Origin: Rhodothermota bacterium
Lineage (GTDB): Bacteria; Hydrogenedentota; Hydrogenedentia; Hydrogenedentales; GCA-2746185
Direction of reading: 5' to 3'
Assembly (NCBI GenBank): GCA_009885415.1
Contig: VFKU01000119.1
Location: 1 to 5,690 of the forward strand
Length of the DNA stretch: 5,690 bases
Below, one piece after another: positions 1-5,222 of this stretch. Below the pieces are notes generated by a model that saw only the letters and a program-made list of their open reading frames with translations, searched no databases and had not been told where the DNA came from. The stretch's first letter is position 1, and every line of letters starts with the position of its first letter. The translations under genes were made by a program, and so were the position numbers.

Positions 1-580
1 GCACAGCGAGATCTTGGGACAACATCTCGACGCAGCCGACCATCGACTCAAGCACGTCGCGCAGCCAGAAGTGGCTGGGGCTCATGCGCTGCAGGCCGTA
101 ATCGAACCGATCATCGGCCATCCCGCGATAGACGACGTTCCAAGTTTTCGGATCGATGACAAAGGTCTCGGCCGAGCGTTTGAACCCGAGCGCATAGGCC
201 AGCGCCCGGTGCATGTCGCGCAACACAGGCGCGGTCGCGGAAAAATCCTTGCACTCTTGCGCGATCGATTCGTTGGTGTCCCAGGAATGCGAGTTGACGT
301 ACAGGAAGACGACGCCTTGCGGGCCGTATTTCGCGCGCAACTCTTCGAGGTAGGGGTAGCTCTGACGGACGATCGGGCAGCCGTTCATCTGCGCGAACAG
401 CACGACAGCCTTCGCGTCGGCGTGAGTGTAGAGCTCGTGCATCTGGCCGAGAGTATCGAGCAGGCGAAAGTTCGGGGCGCGCATCGGCTCGGCGGCCGAC
501 GCGGCCCCAATCGAGACAAATGCGCAGATCCACGCGCTCACGACCGAAGTGAAGAGTCTCGGAAGTGATTCGGAGTTCAT
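1..580 (-). CDS. Exported redoxin (AhpC/TSA-like thioredoxin fold), 3' end cut by window edge
   Basis: The frame is open from ATG at 580 to the left edge (193 codons visible, no stop). Residues 1-29 look like a Sec signal peptide with a hydrophobic core and a probable cut after GAASA, so the product should act in the periplasm. A thioredoxin-fold domain follows (about 33-178): a beta strand KAVVLFAQ, then NGCPIVRQSYPYLEEL with one cysteine (C68) at the nucleophile position, then a VVFLYVNS strand, and a redoxin-like end with SAETFVIDPKTWNVVYRG. There is no CxxC pair; C110 and C183 are the only other visible cysteines past the leader. From family knowledge, redoxins with this GCPIVR and VIDPKTW signature often carry a C-terminal cytochrome c or copper-monooxygenase part, so the full protein may be much longer. 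In-frame ATGs at 613 and 622 are alternative starts; 622 lies 6 nt after the hydrolase stop. I prefer 580 because it gives a signal peptide of usual length. The fold is secure; the substrate is unknown. Confidence 0.85.
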   Translation of the reverse strand, partial: MNSESLPRLFTSVVSAWICAFVSIGAASAAEPMRAPNFRLLDTLGQMHELYTHADAKAVVLFAQMNGCPIVRQSYPYLEELRAKYGPQGVVFLYVNSHSWDTNESIAQECKDFSATAPVLRDMHRALAYALGFKRSAETFVIDPKTWNVVYRGMADDRFDYGLQRMSPSHFWLRDVLESMVGCVEMLSQDLAV

Positions 581-600
581 TTTCTTAGGCGTTGATTCAT
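577..600 (-). CDS. Possible 7-codon leader peptide (MNQRLRK) overlapping the redoxin start
   Basis: A minus-strand ATG at 600 opens a 7-codon frame, MNQRLRK, ending in TGA at 579-577. That stop overlaps the redoxin ATG at 580-578 as AAATGA. A good Shine-Dalgarno GGAGA (611-607) sits 6 nt before the mini-ORF ATG, whereas the redoxin ATG at 580 has no clear site of its own. The arrangement fits translational coupling. It could equally be chance, since longer in-frame redoxin starts exist at 613 and 622. Confidence 0.3.
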   Translation of the reverse strand: MNQRLRK

Positions 601-606
601 GTTGAG

Positions 607-611
607 TCTCC
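607..611 (-). promoter_or_regulatory. Ribosome binding site GGAGA before the 7-codon leader
   Basis: The minus strand reads GGAGA followed by CTCAAC and ATG (600). It is the best ribosome binding site between the hydrolase stop and the redoxin. It is in the wrong place for a start at 580 (about 26 nt away), and it lies inside the coding part if the redoxin starts at 613 or 622. Confidence 0.4.
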
Positions 612-628
612 ATTCCTGACATCCACGC

Positions 629-1651
629 CTACTTCGACGCTTTGTCTCGAACCGCTTGAACCGTATCCAAGATGATTTTCGTCACAAGTTTTGGATTGTC
701 CAACTGAATTCCATGCCCCACCTCGGGGACGACGATCATCATTGAATCGGTTGATAGCCTCGAAATTGCGTAACTGTGGCGTAAGAAATCTGCGTGGATC
801 ATCGTTCTCGCTTCATTTGGCGGCTCTATAGTCTTTGCGTGTTCCCCCGCAACAAGTACTCGTAGCGGAACATCGCCGAAGGGGCGCCGCAGCGAGACGA
901 GCAACTTGTTTTGCTCTTCCATCGATCGCGCAGCGTTTAATCGCTGCGAGTGCGAATCGGGATTCAACATCTGTGCCTTAATCGCTTCGCGAAGCTCCGG
1001 AATGTGTTTTACCGGGTTGAATGTCAGTTCGGCTTGGTGAAACAGTTTTTCGTCCGTTTCCAGAGTACCCGCGTGAGCGGCTCTCGCCAGTTCCTCAAGC
1101 ATCGCCCGTTCGTTGATTTGCCAGCGAGGGTTCCATTTGGGATCGTCCGAGTATTCAAAATCGAAGGTCGAGCCGTCCACGGTAACGATACCCGCGACCT
1201 TCTCCGGATGTTTCCAGGCGAACTCGCGCGCGATCATGCCGCCCGCGGACCAACCGACCAGCAGGAACGGTCCGGTCTCGCCGTGGACTCTAAGCCAAGT
1301 ATCCAGATCCGCCGTATCTTGACCGACGGAGCGCTCCACCGGTCCAAGGTCACTGAAATTGATTCCGGCTCGATCATAGGCGCACACCCTAGTCACCGCT
1401 GCCACCTTTTCGATAAGCTCGGCCCAAGCGACTGCTCCCCAAGCGGCGCCCGCTTCGAAAACGACCGTCGGACTGCCCTCACCAAGGCAATAGGTGTTGA
1501 GCTTGTATCCGCCCACATCGACCATTTCGCCGCGCTGGAGCAAGAAGGACGGCATATTGGCGGGTTTCGACTGGGCAACAGCGACCTGGGTGGCCAAGAG
1601 CAGTGCTGCTAGAAGTATGCCCGTCGGGTACTTCGCCGAATTCGTCTTCAT
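629..1651 (-). CDS. Exported alpha/beta-hydrolase fold enzyme
   Basis: A 340-aa serine hydrolase of the alpha/beta fold. It starts at ATG 1651, chosen because AAGGAA (1663-1658) lies 6 nt upstream; in-frame ATG 1681 and TTG 1690 have no such site. MKTNSAKYPTG and a hydrophobic stretch to about residue 27 (VAVAQS) form a Sec signal peptide, placing it in the periplasm or outside. The visible machinery is a strand with the oxyanion region FEAGAAWG (65-72), the nucleophile elbow GWSAGG with Ser135, and the catalytic His313 in VVPEVGHGIQLDNP. The acid residue is less clear; Glu270 in LVAGEH is at the expected place. A cap region lies between about 165 and 255. Substrate cannot be read from sequence: esterase, lipase-like or haloperoxidase-like relatives all share these motifs. 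It is notably lower in GC than its neighbours. It may be co-transcribed with the redoxin that follows. Confidence 0.9.
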   Translation of the reverse strand: MKTNSAKYPTGILLAALLLATQVAVAQSKPANMPSFLLQRGEMVDVGGYKLNTYCLGEGSPTVVFEAGAAWGAVAWAELIEKVAAVTRVCAYDRAGINFSDLGPVERSVGQDTADLDTWLRVHGETGPFLLVGWSAGGMIAREFAWKHPEKVAGIVTVDGSTFDFEYSDDPKWNPRWQINERAMLEELARAAHAGTLETDEKLFHQAELTFNPVKHIPELREAIKAQMLNPDSHSQRLNAARSMEEQNKLLVSLRRPFGDVPLRVLVAGEHAKTIEPPNEARTMIHADFLRHSYAISRLSTDSMMIVVPEVGHGIQLDNPKLVTKIILDTVQAVRDKASK

Positions 1652-1657
1652 ACTGAA

Positions 1658-1663
1658 TTCCTT
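1658..1663 (-). promoter_or_regulatory. Ribosome binding site AAGGAA fixing the hydrolase start
   Basis: The minus strand reads AAGGAA, then TTCAGT minus one base of overlap, then ATG at 1651: a spacing of 6 nt. This decides for 1651 over the longer in-frame starts at 1681 and 1690, and it places the signal peptide right at the N terminus. Confidence 0.7.
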
Positions 1664-1777
1664 CGACCCGTCCGAGGGCATCGAATGCAAAGAACTGCTT
1701 GCCTGGTCACACTCGATTTTCGGCCAATCTCGTCAGTGAATGACGAACCGATCCAAGTGAGATCTCAAGATGCCTTC

Positions 1778-1789
1778 TCCCAATTGGGA
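1778..1789. repeat. 12-bp perfect palindrome TCCCAATTGGGA
   Basis: A perfect 12-bp dyad in the spacer upstream of the hydrolase, about 130 bp before its ATG. With no central spacer it cannot form a stable hairpin, so a dimeric protein binding site is the more natural reading. No regulator is visible nearby. Confidence 0.4.
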
Positions 1790-1790
1790 A

Positions 1791-1814
1791 TCCGGGACAC
1801 AGATCAAACCCGGA
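1791..1814. repeat. Inverted repeat TCCGGG-(12)-CCCGGA downstream of aidB
   Basis: A perfect 6-bp stem with a 12-nt loop, 35-58 nt past the aidB stop on the minus strand. It could help end or stabilise the aidB transcript, but no run of T follows it, so it is not a typical intrinsic terminator. It directly adjoins the 1778-1789 palindrome. Confidence 0.35.
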
Positions 1815-1848
1815 GCGTACAGCTAGGTTCCGCCGGATCTTGACCGGA

Positions 1849-3519
1849 TTAAGCTGCAACGGGTGCAGCGCGATCAATGATCGCGTCGAAATCCGCGTCC
1901 CGCGGCAGTGTGCCGTACTCGCTGCCGTGATCGCCGCCAAGCCGGGACGCGCAAAAGGCATCGGACACCGCGGCATTCCCGTAGCGCACGAGCAGCGCAC
2001 CCTGCAGCACAAGCGCCATCTGCTCGGTTAAGCGCCGCGCGCGCAGTTCGAGCTGGCCGCTGTCGGAGAGCGCTTCCTTGAGCCGGTCGAGCGCGTGATC
2101 GAGGCGCGCATCGCCGCCGCGCGCCTGCTCGACTTCATTCATGAAGGCGCTCGCCGACTCCGGCTCACGGTTCATCGCGCGCAGCACATCGAGGCACATG
2201 ACATTGCCTGAGCCTTCCCAGATTGACGTCAGCGGTGCTTCGCGGTAAAGCCGCGACATGGGGGATTCCTCGACGTAGCCCGCGCCGCCTAGACTCTCCA
2301 TCGCCTCATAGACGTGGTGCGGGCCGCGCTTGCACACCCAATACTTGGCGACCGCAGTCGCGATGCGCACGAAGTCCTGCACGCCGGGATTGACGATCGC
2401 TTCGTCGTAGCCGCGCGCGAGGCGGAACATCAGCATCGTTGCCGCCTCGGACTCGACCGCGAGGTCCGCGAGCACGTTTTTCATCAACGGCTGGTCGCGC
2501 AACAATTTTCCAAAGGCGCTGCGGTGCCGCGCGTGGTGTACGGCCTGCGCGACGCCCTGGCGCATGAAGCCGGCCGACGCGAGACCGCAATCGAGCCGGG
2601 TGTGCGTGACCATCTCGATGATGGTCGGCACGCCGCGCCCCTCCTCCCCCACCATCTGCGCCCATGTCGCCTTGTATTCGATTTCGCTTGAGGCGTTCGA
2701 GCGGTTGCCGAGCTTGTTCTTGAGTCGTTGTATGAAAAAATTATTCTTCGTTCCGTCCGGGCGGAAGCGCGGCACGAGAAAGCACGAGATGCCCGCGGGT
2801 GTTTTCGCTAGGGTAAGGAAGGCGTCGCTCATGGGCGCAGAACAGAACCACTTATGGCCGTAGAGCTCGTACTCGCCGCCGGGACCGCCCGCGCCGATCG
2901 GCCGCGCCTCGGTCGTGTTTGAGCGCACGTCCGAGCCGCCCTGCTTCTCGGTCATCGCCATGCCCATTTGGGCAGAGCGCTTCTGATCGACCGGCAAGTG
3001 ACGCGGGTCGTAGTCGTTCGCGATCAGTTTCGGCAGCCAGGCCGCGGCGATTTCGGGTTGGTGTCGCAGCGCCGGGACGACCGCGAAGGTCATCGTGATC
3101 GGGCAGCCGACGCCCGCCTCGGTCTGCGAGAGCATGTAGCCCAGCGCCCCGCGCGCGACATGCGCCCCGGCGCGCGGTTCGGCCCAGGGCCACGAGTGTG
3201 CGCGGTATTTCACCCCGAGCGACATCATCTCGTGGTAGGCCGGATGGTATTCAACCGTGTCGATCCTGTTTCCGAAACGATCGTGCGTGTGCAGCTCCGG
3301 CGTGAATTCGTTCGCAGCCCGGCCGAGCTCGATGTAGCGCGCGCTGCCGCATTCGGCGCCGAACTCCGAGACCTTGGTTTCGGCCCAGGCCGCGCCCTCG
3401 CGTTTGAGCGCCTCACGTAGGCCCGTGTCGGCCTTGAACAGGTTGTAGTCCTCGAGCGGAACGGACTGGTTGATCACGTCGTGGGTCGCCAGGGGGCTCG
3501 GTGTATTCGGAATCTTCAC
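1849..3519 (-). CDS. aidB: AidB-family acyl-CoA dehydrogenase-like flavoprotein
   Basis: A protein of 556 aa, close to the 541 aa of E. coli AidB and similar to it over the whole length. Shared blocks in order: N-terminal FNQP/VINQSVPLEDYNLF region, ELGRAAN (about 65-71), CPITMTFA (139-146), MTEKQGGSDVRSNTT (189-203), GHKWFCS (221-227), CFLVPRF, LGNRSNAS (270-277), FGKLLRDQPLM (336-346), KRG, MESLGGAGYVEES (407-419) and SIWEGSGN (432-439). Glu435 in the last block is the usual acyl-CoA dehydrogenase base. The tail (about 440-556) corresponds to the AidB DNA-binding part. E. coli AidB binds FAD and DNA, has weak isovaleryl-CoA dehydrogenase activity and belongs to the adaptive response to alkylation. 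Here the partner is another acyl-CoA dehydrogenase and no ada is in view, so a metabolic role is equally possible. Tandem GTG codons lie at 3522 and 3519; 3519 fits the GGAGG spacing (7 nt) better. It follows the upstream gene by 16-19 nt. Confidence 0.93.
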   Translation of the reverse strand: MKIPNTPSPLATHDVINQSVPLEDYNLFKADTGLREALKREGAAWAETKVSEFGAECGSARYIELGRAANEFTPELHTHDRFGNRIDTVEYHPAYHEMMSLGVKYRAHSWPWAEPRAGAHVARGALGYMLSQTEAGVGCPITMTFAVVPALRHQPEIAAAWLPKLIANDYDPRHLPVDQKRSAQMGMAMTEKQGGSDVRSNTTEARPIGAGGPGGEYELYGHKWFCSAPMSDAFLTLAKTPAGISCFLVPRFRPDGTKNNFFIQRLKNKLGNRSNASSEIEYKATWAQMVGEEGRGVPTIIEMVTHTRLDCGLASAGFMRQGVAQAVHHARHRSAFGKLLRDQPLMKNVLADLAVESEAATMLMFRLARGYDEAIVNPGVQDFVRIATAVAKYWVCKRGPHHVYEAMESLGGAGYVEESPMSRLYREAPLTSIWEGSGNVMCLDVLRAMNREPESASAFMNEVEQARGGDARLDHALDRLKEALSDSGQLELRARRLTEQMALVLQGALLVRYGNAAVSDAFCASRLGGDHGSEYGTLPRDADFDAIIDRAAPVAA

Positions 3520-3526
3520 CACTTGT

Positions 3527-3531
3527 CCTCC
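3527..3531 (-). promoter_or_regulatory. Ribosome binding site GGAGG for aidB
   Basis: GGAGG lies just after the TGA of the upstream dehydrogenase (3541-3539). It is 4 nt from GTG 3522 and 7 nt from GTG 3519, favouring the second GTG. Its place inside the short intergenic gap supports one transcript for both genes. Confidence 0.7.
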
Positions 3532-3538
3532 GCAGTTT

Positions 3539-4681
3539 TCAGAAGCCCATCGATTTCCCGATGATTTCCTTCATGATTTCCGTCGTGCCGGCATAAATGG
3601 TTTGCGCGCGCGTGTCGATAAAGGCCCGCGCGACCGGGTATTCGAGCATGTATCCGTAGCCGCCGTGCAGTTGCACGCAGGTGTCCACGACGCGCTTCTG
3701 CATCTCGGTACACCACCACTTCGCCATCGAGGCCGTCTCGGTCGTGAGTCGCCCGGCGTTATGCTCCAGCGTGCAGTGATTCAGGAACACCCGGCCGATC
3801 TGGATTTCCGTTTTCATCTCGGCCAGCTTGAAGCGCGAATTTTGGAAAGTGCCGATCGGTTTGCCGAAGGCTGTGCGTTCCTTGCAATACTTGATCGTCT
3901 CTTCGAGCACGGCCTCCGCGCCCGCAATGCCGAGCGCCGCCACGGACAAACGCTCTTGCGGGAGTTGTTGCATGAGATGATAGAAGCCGCGGTTTTCCTC
4001 GCCGAGGATCGCGTCCGGGCCGAGGCGGACGTCCTTGAAGAACAGCTCGGCGGTGTCCTGCGCGTGCATGCCGATCTTGGCGAGCTTGCGCGGCGGCTCG
4101 AAACCGGGCGTGCCCTTGTCCACAAGAAACAAGGTAAACCCGGCGTGTTTCTCGGACGGATTGGTCCGTGCGACGACGATCACGAGGTCGGCCATCATGC
4201 CGTTGCTGATGAAGGTCTTCTGCCCGTTCAAGACCCAGCCCTCGCCGGCGCGCACCGCCGAAGTGCGTACCCCCGCCAGGTCGCTGCCCGTGTTCGGTTC
4301 CGTCATGCCGATCGCGACGATGCACTCACCCGTCACGCAGCCCGGCAGGTATTTTTGTTTCTGTTCCTCAGACCCATACTCGAACAAGTACGGAACGATG
4401 ATGTCGGTGTGGATGCTGAAGCCGACGCCGCTCGCGCCGACGCGTGAGACTTCTTCCTGGATGACGTTGTTGAATCGGAAATCGCGGATGCCCGGCCCGC
4501 CGTAGGCCTCGGGGACGCTGAGCCCGAGAAAGCCCTGGCGACCGGCTTCGAGCCAGACCTCGCGCGAGACCTGGCCGTCGCGCTCCCACTGCGCGTGATG
4601 CGGGACGACCTCGCGTTCGAGGAAGGTGCGAAAACTTTGCCGGAAGGTCCGGTGGTCTTCTTCATAAATTTCTTGGAGCAC
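3539..4681 (-). CDS. Acyl-CoA dehydrogenase, long-chain/isovaleryl (LCAD) type
   Basis: An FAD enzyme that oxidises acyl-CoA to trans-2-enoyl-CoA and passes electrons to ETF, the first step of beta-oxidation. With the start at GTG 4681 it has 380 aa, the standard size. Seen in order: the N-terminal helical part (FRQSFRTFLEREVVPHH), the flavin-binding signature GMTEPNTGSDLAG (125-137), WVLNGQKTFISNG, LPQER (240-244), AFGKPIGTFQNSRFKLAEM and the C-terminal QLHGGYGYMLEYPVARAF. The spot where MCAD-type enzymes have Glu reads IYAGTTEIMKE, with Ala364. The base is therefore expected to be Glu243 in LPQER, as in mammalian LCAD and isovaleryl-CoA dehydrogenase; the C-terminal half closely resembles LCAD. 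A longer in-frame GTG at 4717 adds 12 residues but has only AGG one base away, while 4681 has GGGAGG at 8 nt. Chain-length preference cannot be read. It sits between the 123-aa gene and aidB in one probable operon. Confidence 0.93.
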   Translation of the reverse strand: MLQEIYEEDHRTFRQSFRTFLEREVVPHHAQWERDGQVSREVWLEAGRQGFLGLSVPEAYGGPGIRDFRFNNVIQEEVSRVGASGVGFSIHTDIIVPYLFEYGSEEQKQKYLPGCVTGECIVAIGMTEPNTGSDLAGVRTSAVRAGEGWVLNGQKTFISNGMMADLVIVVARTNPSEKHAGFTLFLVDKGTPGFEPPRKLAKIGMHAQDTAELFFKDVRLGPDAILGEENRGFYHLMQQLPQERLSVAALGIAGAEAVLEETIKYCKERTAFGKPIGTFQNSRFKLAEMKTEIQIGRVFLNHCTLEHNAGRLTTETASMAKWWCTEMQKRVVDTCVQLHGGYGYMLEYPVARAFIDTRAQTIYAGTTEIMKEIIGKSMGF

Positions 4682-4689
4682 TGCGTAAA

Positions 4690-4695
4690 CCTCCC
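4690..4695 (-). promoter_or_regulatory. Ribosome binding site GGGAGG deciding the dehydrogenase start
   Basis: GGGAGG followed by TTTACGCA and GTG (4681), spacing 8 nt. The residues that follow (LQEIYEEDHRTFRQSF) match where family members usually begin, which makes the 12 extra residues from GTG 4717 unlikely to be translated. Confidence 0.6.
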
Positions 4696-4754
4696 GGCGC
4701 GAATCATACGTCGGCACGCCTGCGGGAAGGAAGGCTTCCGGGAGCAGCGCCGCT

Positions 4755-5126
4755 TCAGTCCAAATCGAGCAGGGCGCGCGTGACGGCCCGCGAGCCGACC
4801 GCCAGCGGACGGCCCTTTACCTGGCGGACCAGGACGTAGACATTACCGCCGTGGGCCTCCGCGGATTTTCCCGGGGCCGCGCCGTTTTCCGAGACCTCCG
4901 CTACGAAACCGTAGGCATTACCCGGGTGATAAGCCACGCTTACCGCGTCCAGCCCCTTGCACGCCTCAACCAACACGCGCTCCGCTTGCGTGATTGGGCA
5001 AACGGAATGCTTCGGCTTTCCCCGCTGCAATCGAATGACTTCGATCTCGCCGTCGGGGAAGTCGTGATGCAGTCCTTGCGAGAGATACTGGGCCGCCTTG
5101 ATCGAATCCCGGAACCGTTCCGCCAT
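4755..5126 (-). CDS. Conserved-looking hypothetical protein, 123 aa
   Basis: I do not recognise the family. It starts at ATG 5126 (MAERFRDSIKAAQYL) and ends with TGA at 4757-4755; upstream sequence in this frame belongs to the divergent spacer and the antisense of the next gene. The product is soluble, with no signal peptide or membrane segment, and looks alternating alpha/beta: an N-terminal amphipathic helix, a strand EIEVIRL (27-33), a helix around 47-60, a strand AVSVAYH, a glycine/alanine-rich linker (82-94) and a strand NVYVLVRQV (95-103). Cysteines are at 43 and 56 (CPITQAERVLVEAC). The ribosome binding site is weak (GAG 4 nt before ATG). It leads the probable operon with the two flavoproteins, 37 nt ahead of the earlier possible dehydrogenase start, so a link to acyl-CoA metabolism is suggested by place only. 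Confidence 0.75.
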   Translation of the reverse strand: MAERFRDSIKAAQYLSQGLHHDFPDGEIEVIRLQRGKPKHSVCPITQAERVLVEACKGLDAVSVAYHPGNAYGFVAEVSENGAAPGKSAEAHGGNVYVLVRQVKGRPLAVGSRAVTRALLDLD

Positions 5127-5171
5127 GAGTCTCGCTGTCCGCCTGCCGCCTCGATTTTCGTAGAGCGCTTT

Positions 5172-5180
5172 AGTATAACA
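5172..5180 (-). promoter_or_regulatory. Extended -10 promoter (TGTTATACT) of the hypothetical/dehydrogenase/aidB operon
   Basis: The minus strand reads TGTTATACT: TATACT at 5177-5172 matches the sigma-70 -10 consensus in 5 of 6 positions and is preceded by TGn, an extended -10. I see no -35 at 16-18 bp upstream (that part is GC-rich), which extended -10 promoters can tolerate. Transcription would begin near 5165, giving a leader of about 40 nt. It is the most AT-rich block of the divergent spacer. Confidence 0.5.
5174..5179 (+). promoter_or_regulatory. Possible plus-strand -10 (TATAAC) sharing the same AT block
   Basis: On the plus strand the same bases read TATAAC, 5 of 6 to the -10 consensus. 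The best -35 at 17-bp spacing is TCGATT (5151-5156), only 3 of 6. It would serve the membrane protein starting at 5223 with a leader of about 37 nt. Confidence 0.3.
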
Positions 5181-5204
5181 TGCGGGCTCTGGAGGGGGCC
5201 CGCA
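5181..5204. repeat. Perfect 7-bp inverted repeat TGCGGGC-(10)-GCCCGCA
   Basis: The arms are at 5181-5187 and 5198-5204 with a 10-nt loop containing GGAGGGG. The repeat lies just upstream of the minus-strand extended -10, where a -35 would be, and inside the probable early leader of the plus gene. It may be a regulator binding site or an RNA hairpin; the sequence alone does not decide. Confidence 0.4.
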
Positions 5205-5222
5205 CCTGCGAGCACAATCATC

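Larger units (their letters stand above)
1652..1848. other. 197-bp spacer with small palindromes, no clear gene
   Basis: The stretch between the aidB stop and the hydrolase start holds three dyads: TGAGATCTCA (1758-1767), TCCCAATTGGGA (1778-1789) and TCCGGG/CCCGGA (1791-1796 with 1809-1814). CCGGAT also occurs twice as a direct repeat (1833-1838 and 1844-1849). I see no T-tract that would make an intrinsic terminator and no convincing -35/-10 pair for the hydrolase. One minus-strand frame reads like the end of a DNA-binding domain but is interrupted by a stop (see findings). The spacing suggests that the hydrolase is regulated apart from the upstream operon. Confidence 0.5.

Noticed and set aside
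14..568. Plus-strand frame of 184 codons at the left end
   Set aside because: It is the antisense shadow of the redoxin, whose minus-strand frame gives a signal peptide and a clear thioredoxin fold.
950..1612. Plus-strand frame of 220 codons opposite the hydrolase
   Set aside because: The opposite strand has the signal peptide, GWSAGG and catalytic His in order with a strong ribosome binding site; this frame has no motif.
1652..1848. Spacer as a recombination site, integron site or IS remnant
   Set aside because: The dyads are short and unrelated to each other, with no terminal inverted repeats, target duplication or transposase fragment.
3470..4447. Plus-strand open frame of 325 codons antisense to the acyl-CoA dehydrogenase
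   Set aside because: It lies fully opposite a well-supported dehydrogenase and the start of aidB. Its composition is the arginine/alanine-rich type expected from GC-rich antisense, with no recognisable domain.
4724..4741. GGAAGGCTTCC-like dyad between the 123-aa gene and the dehydrogenase as a terminator
   Set aside because: The arms are only 5 bp with a single central base and no T-tract, so no hairpin terminator can form. The genes look co-transcribed.
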